Assembly: GCF_029633865.1 (NCBI RefSeq)
Contig: NC_079211.1
Span: forward strand, 60,371,002-60,435,001
Direction: 5' to 3'
Length of the DNA stretch: 64,000 nucleotides
DNA from: Lampris incognitus
Taxonomy: Eukaryota; Chordata; Actinopteri; Lampriformes; Lampridae
Below, piece after piece: positions 8,205 through 18,607 of this stretch (positions are counted from its first letter, which is position 1; every line of letters starts with the position of its first letter). The notes below the pieces were generated by a model, which ran no database searches, was not told where the DNA came from, and saw nothing but the letters and a program-made list of their open reading frames with translations. The translations under genes and the position numbers were made by a program.

Positions 8205-11200
8205 TTGCTACCGGTGTGGGAAGCAAGGGCATATAGCCCGAGTATGTCAAGCGGTGCTCCCAGATCCCAGTCCGCCCTGGACTCACCGACCCCAGCCTGC
8301 GACCTCCGCGGAGAGCACCACGCCCCACTCAACGCAGCATTTAAACGCCTAGAGCCTGTGGTAACTGGGGCAACCATGGTCAAGCAGCAAGACCCCCCAC
8401 TGCAGGTGAGCGATACTGATGATGGAGTAGAGGACATTCCTATTGTGGGTCCCAGGAATGAGGGTGAGGTGGAAGTCAATGGATTAAAGTGCAGGGCTCT
8501 TATCGATTCCGGCTCTCAGGTAACCAGTATTACTCACGGATACTGGTGCAACCACCCTGACCTCCATGGACAGAAACTACGGCCCTCTAAAATACCCATA
8601 GCGGGTGCAGCAGGTCAGGATGTGCCTTACTCTGGTGTCCTGCGCATTAAGTTGATAGTGCTGGGGAAAGAGTTCCAGAGTGTGCCGGCTTTTGTTGTCC
8701 CTGACTCCGAGTATCGCTCCTCCGTCCCACTGCTTGTGGGAACTAATGTCGTCTGTGCCGCCAGGAGGCACCTTCAAGCAACCTATGGGGAGCAATATCT
8801 TCAGCGGGTGAAGGAAAGCCATCCAGAGTGGTACACAGCTTTACTGGAAACTGGCGACACTGAATATACAGGAGCAGACGACATGGTGGGCCCTGCTGTG
8901 TACACTGGCCGTAAAATACGCATCCCGGGAGGGAAAGAGATGGACTTAATGTGCAAAATCAAAGCTGGCCCACAAAGAAAGACATACACAGCGCTAATTG
9001 AAGGCCACGCCTCCATTCGGCTTCCTCAGGACCTTATGGTTGCCAAAGTTCTTGCAGATGTGAAGAAAGGCTGTGCTCCTGTCAGAGTGATGAACCTGTC
9101 CCAACAAACTGTCACAATCAAACCACACACACAGCTGGCCAGCGCCTTCCTGGTGGACAGTGTTGTGGATTTTTCAGCCACGGAACAGGGTTGTCATCAG
9201 AATGAGGAGAACAAAGAGACATACCGGTGTCTGAACCAAGTTGTGAGCAGTGGTGGGGTGGACATAAGTGAAGCAGCAGTGGAGAATGAGCACCAGCGCG
9301 CCCTCCTAAAAGAGCTTGTGGAGAGGAATATGGGGGTGTTCTCACAGCACTCAATGGACTACGGCCACACAAAAACAGTGCAGCACGAAATCCCCCTGGT
9401 CGACTCAAAGCCCTTTCGACTCCCGTACCGCAAGATTCCCCCTTCACAGTGGCAGGATGTGAGGAAGTTGCTGACAGAAATGGAAACAGCAGGGGTTATC
9501 AGGCCTAGTAAGAGTCCATATGCTTCGCCAGTAGTGATTGTTACCAAGAAAGATGGATCACTAAGATTATGCATCGATTACCGAAGGCTTAACGCCTGCA
9601 GCACAAGAGATGCATTTCCACTGCCCAGAATAGAGGAGGCCCTGGAGGCTCTGGGTCAAGCAAAGTATTTCTCAACACTTGATCTCACATCTGGATACTG
9701 GCAGGTAGAGGTGGCGGAGCAGGACAAACACAAAACAGCATTCAGTACTCCCATGGGGCTGTTTGAAGCCAACAGAATGCCTTTCGGCCTTCAAAACGCT
9801 CCGTCCACCTTCCAGAGACTTGTGACCTGCTGCTTGGGCGATCTGAACTTCACCCATCTCCTGCTCTACCTTGATGATCTGATCATATTCTCTAAAACCT
9901 TTGATGAGCATCTGGAGAGGCTGCAGCTGGTGTTCGATCGACTGAAGGAGCATGGCTTGAAGTTGAAGCCTTCCAAATGTCAGCTTGTGAGAAAGGAGGT
10001 GCACTACTTGGGTCACCTGGTGTCTGCGGAGGGCATCAGGACAGACCCAGAGAAGATCAGCAGAGTCAAGGACTGGGCGAGGCCCACGAATCGTAAAGAG
10101 GTGCTTCAGTTCCTGGGATTCACCGGATATTACAGGCGGTTTGTGTGCAGTTACTCCACCTTAGCCGCGCCCCTGTACCGCCTTACTGCTGGTGACCCTA
10201 GAAAGAAACGGAGAGGGGGGAAGAAGAGGTTAGTGCCTGACCCGCCCTTTGTCTGGACTGATGAGTGTGAGGAGGCTTTTCAGTCACTGAGAGAAAGATT
10301 GACAACTGCTCCAGTGTTAGGCTATCCAGACTACAGCCTACCCTTTCTGCTCCAGACTGACGCCTCGGGGGAGGGGTTTGGTGCTGTATTAGCCCAAGTT
10401 CAGGACGGAGTCGAGAGAGTCATAGCTTATGGCAGCAGAGGCTTGAGCCCAGCAGAGAGAGGTATCCTGCACACAAACTAGAGTACCTCGCTCTGAAATG
10501 GGCAGTGACCGACAAGTTCTATGACCATCTATATGGGCGCAAGTTCTCAGTCCAGACAGACAATAACCCCCTCAAGTATGTCATGTCGTCTGCAAAATTG
10601 GATGCTACAGGTCAGCGGTGGGTGTCTCGGCTGTCAGCATTTGATTTTGATGTGCAGTATCGAAGGGGACAGAATAATGCGAACGCTGATGCCCTCTCCC
10701 GGCTGTCTAACCAGGAGGTCACCCAAGTCCTGCAAACCTGCCCTCAGCTTGTATCAGCCAAAGTACAAAGGTGTGTAGAGGAACAATCTCCCCAACAACT
10801 GGAAAGCTCCACTTCAGAGGGACCTGAGCATCAAGAACCTCTGTCACACACGCTCGGTGAATCCTATCAAGATGTGGGGATGGACTCTCTACCTGCATTG
10901 ACAAAACAGGAGATTCGTGCAGGGCAAAAAGAGGATGCTGTAATCGGTCCCGTTTTGCACTTTAAAAGTGTGAACCAAAAACCGAGCCGCAGCGAGAGGA
11001 TTGGTGGTGGCAGGCAGGTTTGCCTTCTCTTAAAAGAGTGGTGGAGGTTATTAGTAAGGGATGGAATAATGTATCGTCAGGTCCAAGACTGTCAAAGGGG
11101 AGTAGTAGAGCAGCTGGTACTACCAGAGAGATTTCACACATCCGTCAAGACTGCACTTCATGATGACTCAGGGCATTTAGGGTTTGAGAGAACGCTGCAG

Positions 11201-12497
11201 ATGATAAGGGAGAGATTTTACTGGCCTAAGATGTTCCAGGAAATCAAGGCTTGGTGTGAGCAGTGTGAAAGGTGCTGCCTCAGAAAGACTCCAACTGCAG
11301 GCCTCAGGGCTCCCCTGGTCAGTATTCACAGCAGCGCTCCTATGGAACTTGTGTGTGTAGACTTTCTGACTCTGGAGAAATCAAAGGGAGGCATAGAAAA
11401 TGTGCTTATTGTCACTGACCACTTCTCCCGGTACGCCCAGGCCTATCCCACTAAAGACCAAAAAGCCTGTACAGTGGCGAAGGTACTGTGGAAGAACTTT
11501 TTCTGTCGGTTTGGATTCCCAGCAAAACTACATGCAGACCAGGGGCGTAATTTTGAAAGTGCTGTGGTGAAAGAGCTGTGTAAGTGTACTGGTGTCACTA
11601 AGACACACACAACCCCCTATCACCCCCAGGGTAATGGCACCACCAAAAGGTTCAACCGGACTCTCATGGACATGCTGGGGACACTAGAGCCTCACCTGAA
11701 ACCCCGCTGGCATGAGTATGTGGATGCAATGACACATGCGTATAACTGCACCAAACATGACTCTACTGGGTACACACCGTATTACCTAATGTTTGGTAGA
11801 CATCCACGACTCCCAGTCGACCTGATTTTTGGGCTTTCTACCACCAAAGAGCCATGTGAGTATAGTGAATATGTCCAGACCCTGCATGACTGTGTCGGAA
11901 GCTTATACTCAGGCTAACCAGGCCTCACGACATGCAAAAGAGCAGCAGAAAAGGTACTATGATCAAAAGGCAAAGAGTCAAGGTTTCAGCCCAGGGGACA
12001 GAGTCTTGGTCAAAATATGTCATGTGGAGGGACGGCAGAAACTGGGAGACATATGGGAGTCACGCCCATACATTGTGGTGAAGAAACAACCCAGTATACC
12101 TGTATATGTGGTCCGAACAGAGGATGGTGAAAAAGAGAGAGTGGTTCACCGCAACCTTCTTACACAGTGTATGTTTCTTCCGGTGGAGCGGGCTGGTGCA
12201 GCAACAAGTGCAGGAGTTGAGTCTGACATGGGGGACTGGGAGGTGGATGGCATGGAGGTAATGGGGGAGGAAGCCGAAAAAGTGAGTCAAGGGGGGGAAG
12301 AGGACATAAATGTCAGTGACACCAACGCACTTGATGGCCCCAGCCTGAGGAGGAACCCACAGAGAACTCGACGTCCCCCAAAGAAACTGTCTTACGAGTC
12401 ACAGGTGGTGAGATCAAAAGGGGAACAGCAGAAGATAGAGAGGGGCTGGACATTGTGGCAGAGGGCCATAGCAGAGAGAGTAGCAGGGCACGTATAA
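8205..12497 (+). pseudogene. gypsy pol polyprotein, two frameshifts
   Basis: pol is open from inside gag in the -1 frame. Order: aspartic protease (ALIDSGSQVTSI near 8500), reverse transcriptase (LYLDDLIIFS near 9870), RNase H (LQTDASGEGFGAVL near 10350), then integrase with an HHCC-like zinc part (11150-11280) and catalytic core. The frame breaks near 10461, where one base is missing before RYPAHKLEYLALKW, and again near 11898, after which the C-terminal integrase domain continues from 11899 to 12497. The integrase Asp residues are in VDFLTL and HADQGRNF. The residue 36 positions after the second Asp, normally Glu, is Lys (codon AAA in GTTKRFNRTL). Pol would copy element RNA and insert the DNA. 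This copy could not. Confidence 0.9.
8340..8346 (+). promoter_or_regulatory. Candidate -1 ribosomal frameshift site, TTTAAAC
   Basis: The heptamer T TTA AAC is in the right phase of gag, three bases before the gag stop. Slipping back one base enters the pol frame. About 7 bases downstream, a small stem can form between GTGGT near 8358 and ACCA near 8370. The heptamer and phase are seen; function is inferred from retroviral and retrotransposon precedent. Confidence 0.7.
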
Positions 12498-12686
12498 TCC
12501 ACGGGAAAAAAAACAAACAAGTTTTTATTAATGGTTTATTTACTTTGATTGCATTTACACATCTACATTTCATATGCAACTCATGGTATTAATACGTCAC
12601 TTTCAGTGTGATCTGTTTTAATGTTTATGCTCATAAGTTTTATTTGTTTTGTTTTGTTTGGTCTGATGGCTGGGACGCCATCAATT
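12498..12686 (+). other. Untranslated 3' end of the gypsy element
   Basis: Short AT-rich stretch between the end of pol and the polypurine tract. Nothing else is seen. Confidence 0.5.
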
Positions 12687-12700
12687 AAAGAAGGGGTAGA
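12687..12700 (+). promoter_or_regulatory. Polypurine tract of the gypsy element
   Basis: AAAGAAGGGGTAGA directly abuts the 3' LTR, as expected for the plus-strand primer. Confidence 0.75.
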
Positions 12701-13088
12701 TGTAAGGTAGTAATGTAAATCCGCCACAAGGTGGAACTGTTACGCAGTATGTTCCCCTGGGAATGCCGCAAATGGCGATGTTTGTCCCTTTTGCAACACC
12801 GTACCCCTAGTTATTGTCCCGGGCAAAATGCTACGTTGATCAAATGTTCTTTTGTTTCTTCTGCCGGAAGGTGAGCAGTGTCACTGGCGCTGTGAGTATG
12901 ATGAGGCCAGCGGCCAGCTGATTGATGAGAGGTGAAGTGTAAGCGAGTGCCAGTAAAGTGTCCAGGTCTCAGCCACGACCCCAAAGCCTCCGCCTCCTTC
13001 CTTTTCCACGCAAACATCATACTACAACACACACAACGCAGAGTCCCAGGGCGTGTAGGGAGACGAGGGCCGAACGCAAAGTGCGGGT

Positions 13089-13092
<4 letters not shown>
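12701..13092 (+). repeat. 3' LTR of the gypsy element
   Basis: 392-bp partner of the LTR at 3776-4166, followed directly by a TA microsatellite. Confidence 0.93.

Positions 13093-13156
<64 letters not shown>
13093..13156. repeat. (TA)n microsatellite
   Basis: About 64 bp of pure TA between the gypsy 3' LTR and the chimeric Tc1. Confidence 0.95.
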
Positions 13157-13159
<3 letters not shown>

Positions 13160-13894
13160 TACCGTTCAAAAGTTTGGGATCACCCAAACAATTTTGTGTT
13201 TTCCATGAAAAGTCACACTTATTCACCACCATATGTTGTGAAATGAATAGAAAATAGAGTCAAGACATTGACAAGGTTAGAAATAATGATTTGTATTTGA
13301 AATAAGATTTTTTTTACATCAAACTTTGCTTTCGTCAAAGAATCCTCCATTTGCAGCAATTACAGCATTGCAGACCTTTGGCATTCTAGCTGTTAATTTG
13401 TTGAGGTAATCTGGAGAAATTGCACCCCACGCTTCCAGAAGCAGCTCCCACAAGTTGGATTGGTTGGATGGGCACTTCTTTGAGCAGATTGAGTTTCTGG
13501 AGCATCACATTTGTGGGGTCAATTAAACGCTCAAAATGGCCAGAAAAAGAGAACTTTCATCTGAAACTCGACAGTCTATTCTTGTTCTTAGAAATGAAGG
13601 CTATTCCATGCGAGAAATTGCTAAGAAATTGAAGATTTCCTACACCGGTGTGTACTACTCCCTTCAGAGGACAGCACAAACAGGCTCTAACCAGAGTAGA
13701 AAAAGAAGTGGGAGGCCGCGTTGCACAACTGAGCAAGAAGATAAGTACATTAGAGTCTCTAGTTTGAGAAACAGACGCCTCACAGGTCCCCAACTGGCAT
13801 CTTCATTAAATAGTACCTATAAGTACCTATAAGTGTGACTTTTCATGGAAAACACGAAATTGTTTGGGTGATCCCAAACTTTTGAACGGTAGTG
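13157..13894. mobile_element. Chimeric, defective Tc1 element
   Basis: A 738-bp unit with inverted ends (CACTACCGTTCAAAAGTTTG and its complement) flanked by TA. The left part, 13157 to about 13460, is on the opposite strand and reads as a Tc1 transposase C-terminus plus 3' end. The right part begins a transposase in forward orientation at 13536 and jumps at about 13825 into the same 3' terminal sequence. Both termini therefore derive from one end of the parent, and the catalytic core is absent. This suggests aberrant repair after excision. It is non-autonomous. Confidence 0.85.
13536..13832 (+). pseudogene. Tc1 transposase N-terminus, truncated
   Basis: 98 codons starting MARKRELSSETRQSIL, with a helix-turn-helix (YSMREIAKKLKISYTGVYYS) and the start of the second DNA-binding unit. 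It ends where the element jumps to its terminal repeat, so no Asp or Glu of the catalytic triad is present. It could at most encode a DNA-binding peptide. Confidence 0.85.
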
Positions 13895-13966
13895 TATATA
13901 TATATGTGTGTGTGTGTGTGTGTATGGTCTGATGATATACATGATTGGTCTGATGATATATATATA

Positions 13967-14000
<34 letters not shown>

Positions 14001-14035
14001 ATGGTCTGATGATATATATGTACAATGTTCCTGTA
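13895..14035. repeat. TA/TG microsatellite with TTGGTCTGATGATATA motif
   Basis: Continuation of the pattern at 3637-3775: (TG)n, TGGTCTGATGATATACATGAT, (TA)n, (TG)n. Confidence 0.85.
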
Positions 14036-14589
14036 TCGTTTGTATTCTTGTCAATAAAGGAAAACAAGGGGGGGGGGCTGAACCACAATAGAATGTCTGC
14101 AACGTCTTTAATGTTTTTAAGTGAATGTCCTGTCATATACTCGCGTGTTTTTCCTTTCTGTTGACACTGCTCATCGTTGTATTCTATCCATTACTCATTC
14201 GATTCGGTTGTCTGCTTTAGTTATTATGTACGTTAACAGTTTGAAATAAAGATTTATTAAAAATAAAAAGTGGGTGGTCGCATGTTGCCGCCGTCCCAGT
14301 CGGTGCTGCTTTTTTTTTTTTTGGTGCTGCTTTTCACAGCAGAAGCCCAGGAGGGGAAATCGTCATCACATACTTGGACGAAATTGAACGCAATGCGGTG
14401 ACTGAACGATACGTAGCTGATATTTTAAGCTATCACCCCCCCCAGATAATGAGCATTTCAGAGGCATTCCGTCCCATCCACACTTGCTCCTTTATCTGCA
14501 GCACCTCTGCATTTGTTCCCCATGTTCGGCAAATACCGATGTGCTTTACCTTAACATTCTGAAATGGGTTCATGGATTATCCCCCCCCC
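14036..14589. other. Unrecognised sequence with homopolymer runs
   Basis: Contains G10, T12 and C7-10 runs and short open frames that match no family I know. An AATAAA at 14246 on the plus strand is followed by an A-rich stretch, which could mark an old transcript or retroposon end. Confidence 0.3.
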
Positions 14590-14880
14590 CCGCCCATAAA
14601 TCTACTACTACTACTACTTCTGGCTGCTGCCGTTAGGGGGCGCCACAGCGGATCATCCGTTTCCATCTCTTCCTGTCCTCTGCATCTTCCTCTGTCACAC
14701 CAGCCACCTGCACGTCCTCCCTCACCACATCCATAAACCTCCTCTTTGGCCTTCCTCTTCTCCTCTTCCCTGGCAGCTCCATATTCAGCATCCTTCTCCC
14801 AGTATACCCAGCATCTCACCTCCACACATGTCCACACCATCTCCATCTGGCCTCTCCCCAATAAATAAATCATTTAAATC
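14590..14880 (-). mobile_element. 3' tail of an RTE-type LINE
   Basis: The minus strand matches the end of the RTE-type element that also lies at 43581-44265: an Arg/Lys-rich coding end, then GATCCGCTGTGGCG, GGAGCAGCC-like sequence and a trinucleotide (TAG)n tail, here reading CTACTACTACTAC on the plus strand at 14602-14618. Strongly 5' truncated. Confidence 0.7.
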
Positions 14881-15651
14881 ATTTTCAGCAGACTGATCCT
14901 CCCACGTTATAGTGCCTACTTCCGAAATTCGCACTGAACAAGAATCCCAACAATATAATTAGACTTTCTCAACTTGACAGGAAGCAGGGGAAGGCTCATT
15001 AATATTCATAGAAGTGCCGCCTGATTGGCCGGTGAGTGGCAGGGGAAGGCTCATTAATATTCATAAAAGAAGCGCTGCCTGATTGGCCGGTGCGCTGACG
15101 TTTGCGTCGTTCCTGACGAGACGAGCGTAAGGTAAGCAAGCGTTAATACAACGGATAGTTATACGAATACGACTTTTGAAAGCGTTGACATTAACGTTTA
15201 TGACCTGATACATTCTACAAAACATTCATATAACATTAACAGGAATAGAGAAGACATACGTTCTACATCAGCTTTTACCAAGTCAATTCCAGCTCCTATC
15301 GGTACTGTAGTCACGCCAACATCGTTGGACGATGTCGTGGAGCTATGCTAGTTCTCGTGAATGCTCGTCCAACGATGTTGGTGTGACTACAGTACCGATA
15401 GGAGCCAAGTCAATTCATACGTTACCTTCATCCATACGTTGTATAGAGAGTTTGGACCAACTGATACCATGTCTAACATTTATACTTTCATATCAATAAA
15501 GGTAGACTACAGGAGGAAGAAGACGTGAGAGAGGAAGAAGAGAGAGGAGGAAGATATGCCAATTAAATGGTGTCATATTTGCGAGAAACAAGATGATTTG
15601 GAGATACTGGAGCATCTTGAGGTTAGATGTCTAAGAGTAACCCACTGTTAA
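14881..15651 (+). other. Unrecognised gene-like stretch with duplicated CCAAT region
   Basis: A block containing GGGGAAGGCTCATTAATATTCATA occurs at about 14986 and 15041, each followed by GATTGGCCGG (CCAAT-like on the minus strand). CpG-rich sequence and a donor-like AAGGTAAGC near 15129 follow. A short frame starting at 15557 encodes MPIKWCHICEKQDDLE and keeps C-x2-C and H-x4-C spacing like a small zinc finger; it stops at 15650. This may be the 5' part of an unrecognised gene or transposon that the Penelope-like element interrupted. Low certainty. Confidence 0.3.
15290..15404. repeat. Large foldback flanked by a 12-bp direct repeat
   Basis: Arms of about 39 bp (15292-15330 and 15366-15404, at most one or two mismatches) flank a 35-bp centre. 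Directly outside, CCAAGTCAATTC occurs on both sides (15278-15289 and 15405-15416). It could be a tiny mobile element with a target duplication or an inverted-duplication event. Confidence 0.8.
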
Positions 15652-15714
15652 ACACAAGCTATTATATCCAAAGGAATTGAATCAAGTGCAACTGGACTTG
15701 GTATATATCCGGGA

Positions 15715-15760
15715 AGACGTGTCGCCTCTCATCCAAGAGGCTTCATCAGTTCGTGCCTTT
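15715..15760 (-). ncRNA. Hammerhead ribozyme-like motif, left arm
   Basis: On the minus strand CTGATGA (15749-15743) is followed by a helix II of GCCTCT/AGAGGC, then GACA in place of the conserved GAAA (15723-15720), then CGTC. The core is complete except for this one A to C change, which should reduce or abolish cleavage. Confidence 0.7.
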
Positions 15761-15929
15761 CTGACTTGACCAAGCTAGTCTGACTGGCTGGTGATGAAAC
15801 TCACATATTTAGCCTCTTTGGAGTCGTTATCAGAGGTATTGATGTGCATGGCTCTTTTCTGTTCCGATGTTTAGCAACGACAGTCGTTGGGGGTGTTAGT
15901 TTCAACTTTGTTAGTGCTCCATTCAGTGG

Positions 15930-16971
15930 TCATGAGTCGTTGGAGCCGTTAGTGACCGACTGTTGTTCTTGGAGGCTAAGCTTCTTGAGTCTCCTCGGTA
16001 GAGATGAAAGGACGGCATTGTAAGTGGGACATAGGTGGTGTCGCAGACCTCCTCCTCTGTTGAGGGATGGTTTTTCCAGTTTCGCATAGATGGCTTCCTT
16101 CACCCCTCTTTCAAACCATCTATCTTCCCTGTCCAAAATGTGTACGTTGTTATCCTCAAAGGAGTGTGTCTTCTCCTTTAGGTGTAGATAGACTGCTGAG
16201 TCTTGTCCTGAGGAGTTTGGTCTTCTGTGTTGGGCCATCCGTTTGTGTAGTGGTTGTTTGGTTTCTCCTATGTATAGGTCAGTGCAATCCTCATTGCATT
16301 GTACAGCATACACCAGATTGCTTTCCTGGGTGTGTGGTACACGGTCTTTGGGATGAACCAGTTTTTATCGGAGTGTGTTGCTGGGTTTGAAGTATACCGG
16401 GATACGGTGTTTGTTAAAAATTCTCCTGAGTTTCTCGGAACCCCAGAAACATACGGGATGACTATGTTATTCCTTCTGTTACTATTCTCCTCATCGCTCA
16501 CCCGGTTGGTCTTTCTGGAACGTGTTGCAGTTTTCACAAAGGTCCAACTGGGGTAGCCGCAGGTTTTTAGAGCTTCCCTCAGGTGTTTGTGTTCTTCCCG
16601 TTGGGCCTGAGTGCCGCTGGGCACATTATCAGCTCTGTGTTGCAGAGTTCTGATGACGCCCAGTTTGTGTTCCTGAGGGTGGTGTGAGTCGAAAAGTAGA
16701 TATTGGTCTGTGTGTGTAGGTTTCCTGTAAACCCCAATGTGGAGGCTCCTGTCTTCCCCAATGTGGATGTCACAGTCCAAGAAGGGCAAACTGTTGTTCT
16801 TTACATCTTCCCTTGTGAACTTAATGTTGTTGTCCACTGAGTTGATGTGTTTGGTAAACGCTTGCACCTCTTGTGTTTGAATTTTGACCCATGTGTCGTC
16901 CGCATATCTGAACCAGTGGCTCAGGTGTTCCTCTGAAGACGTTCAGGGCCCTGTGTTCTACCTCTTCCATA
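15930..16971 (-). pseudogene. Penelope-like reverse transcriptase end and GIY-YIG endonuclease
   Basis: Minus strand. The catalytic YADD of the reverse transcriptase is at 16906-16895. The region with VYRKPTHTDQYLLF (about 16700) follows, then the endonuclease with LYIGETKQPLHKRM (about 16270) and RWFERGVKEAIY. The upstream reverse transcriptase motif GSPVSPIVANLY lies at 18606-18570, across the Tc1 insertion. Frame changes between YADD and the next block and near 16290 break the frame. Penelope-like enzymes nick DNA with the GIY-YIG domain and prime reverse transcription there. Family assignment is firm; the copy is dead. Confidence 0.88.
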
Positions 16972-18565
16972 CAGTGCATCCAGAAAGTATTCACACCCCT
17001 TCACTTTATCCACATTTTGTTATGTTACAGCCTTAGTCCAAAATGGATTAAATTCATTTTTTTTCACATCAATCTACATACAATACCCCATAATGACAAA
17101 GTGAAAAAGGTTTTGTAGAAATGTTTGCAAATCTATTAAAAATAAAAAACTGAAATATTGCATGTACATAAGTATTCACACCATTTACTCAGTACTTGGT
17201 TGAGGCACCCTTTGCAGCGATTACAGCCTCAAGTCTTCTTGGGTATGAAGCTACAAGCTTGGCACACCTATATTTGGGGTATTTCTCCCATTCTTCTGTG
17301 CAGATCCTCTTGAGCTCTGTAAGGTTAGATGGGGAACGTCGCTGCACAGCTATTTTCAGGTCTTTCCAGAGATGTTCAATGGGGTTCAAGTCTGGGCTCT
17401 GGCTGGGCCACTCAAGGACATTCACAGACTTGTCCCGAAGCCACTCCTTCGTTGTCTTGGCTGTGTGCTTAGGGTCGTTGTCGTGTTGAAAGGTAAACCT
17501 TCGCCCCAGTCTGAGGTCCTGAGCGCTCTGGAGCAGGTTTTCATCAATGATCTCTCTGTACTTTGCTACATTCATCTTTCCCTCGATCCTGACTAGTCTC
17601 CCAGTTCCTGCCGCTGAAAAACATCCCCACAGCATGATGCTGCCACCACCATGCTTCACTGTAGGGATGGTATTAGCAAGGTGATGAGAGGTGCTTGGGT
17701 TCCTCCAGACGTGACATTTGGCATTCAGGCCAGAGTTTAATCTTGGTTTCATCAGACCAGACAATCTTGTTTCTCATGGTCTGAGAGTCCTTTAGGTGCT
17801 TTCTGGCAAACTCCAAGTGGGCTGTCATGTGTCTTTTACTGAGCAGAGGCTTCCGTCTGGCCACTCTACCATAAAGGCCTGATTGGTGGAGTGCTGCAGA
17901 GATGGTTGTCCTTCTGGAAGGTTCTCCCATCTCCACAGAGGAATGCTGGAGCTCTGTCAGAGTGACTATCGGATTCTTGGTCACCTCCCTCACCTCCACC
18001 AGGAAGAGTCCTGGTGGATCCAAACTTCTTCCATTTATGAATGATGGAGACCACTGTGCTCTTCGGGACCTTCAAAGCTGTAGAAATGTTTTTGTACCCT
18101 TCCCCAGATCTGTGCCTCGATACGATCCTGTCTCGGAGGTCCACAGACAATTCCTTTGACTTCATGGCTTGGTTTCTGCTCTGACATGCACTGTCAACAG
18201 TGGGACCTTATATAGACAGGTGTGTGCCTTTCCAAATCATGTCCAATCAATTGAATTTACTACAGGTGGACTCCAATCAAGATATAGAAACATCTCAAGG
18301 ATGATCAGTGGAAACAGGATGAACCTGAGCTCAATTTTGAATGTCATAGCAAAGGGTGTGAATACTTATGTACATGCAATATTTCAGTTTTTTATTTTTA
18401 ATAAATTTGCAAAAATTTCTACAAAACCTTTTTCAATTTGTCATCATGGGGTATTGTGTGTAGATTGATGTGAAAAAAAATGAATTTAATCCATTTTGGA
18501 ATAAGGCTGTAACATAACAAAATGTGGGGAAAGTGAAGGGGTGTGAATACTTTCCGGATGCACTG
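16972..18565 (-). mobile_element. Tc1 transposon (family B), copy 1
   Basis: 1,594 bp with inverted ends containing CAGTGCATCC and AAAGTATTCACACC, flanked by TA (16970-16971 and 18566-18567). It is inserted in the Penelope-like element. A second copy in opposite orientation is at 26724-28354. Confidence 0.92.
17189..18165 (-). pseudogene. Tc1 transposase (DD34E), frameshifted
   Basis: Begins [20 protein letters not shown] and keeps the first helix-turn-helix. The frame shifts at about 18010 (GTRTLPGG region), continues in another frame to about 17700 and returns to a third for the C-terminal 190 residues. That part has [11 protein letters not shown] and [14 protein letters not shown], 34 residues apart. 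All catalytic residues can be found, but not in one frame. Confidence 0.88.
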
Positions 18566-18607
18566 TATATAAGTTGGCCACAATGGGAGATACTGGTGAG
18601 CCCATTG

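Larger units (their letters stand above)
4742..8352 (+). pseudogene. gypsy gag, split by Tc1 and carrying a stop
   Basis: Gag begins at the ATG at 4742, runs to codon 67 and is cut by the Tc1 at 4945-6525. The same frame resumes at 6526, continues to an in-frame TAA at 7165-7167, then stays open to the TAG at 8350. The first half is rich in Pro, Gln and Thr. The region after 7400 looks like a capsid-type core (LSSEARKLVLNLP, then TRQFLRGL). The C-terminus has one CCHC knuckle, C-YR-C-GKQG-H-IARV-C, near 8210-8250. Gag forms the particle and binds RNA. Removing the Tc1 with one TA copy restores the frame exactly, so the gene was open across this point before the insertion. A -1 frameshift signal lies just before the stop. 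Confidence 0.85.
3776..13092 (+). mobile_element. Complete Ty3/gypsy LTR retrotransposon with nested Tc1
   Basis: A 9,317-bp element bounded by LTRs at 3776-4166 and 12701-13092, each TGTAAGG...TTACA. It has a primer-binding site, gag, a pol in order protease, reverse transcriptase, RNase H, integrase, and a purine-rich tract before the 3' LTR. About 1.58 kb is a Tc1 inserted in gag, so the gypsy itself is about 7.7 kb. The LTRs differ at roughly ten positions by eye (about 2-3 percent). Flanks are TATA-rich, so the target duplication (possibly TATA) is ambiguous. Gag has an in-frame stop, pol has two frameshifts, and integrase has lost its catalytic Glu, so the copy is dead. Confidence 0.92.

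Noticed and set aside
7177..8352. Separate capsid gene starting at 7177
   Set aside because: It is in the same frame as the upstream gag and separated only by one TAA. It is the second part of gag, not an independent gene.
12932..13257. Open frames with IYIYIY or THTHTH runs, here and at 3601-3846, 13827-14164, 23202-23423 and 26588-26842
   Set aside because: Translations of TA or CA microsatellites.
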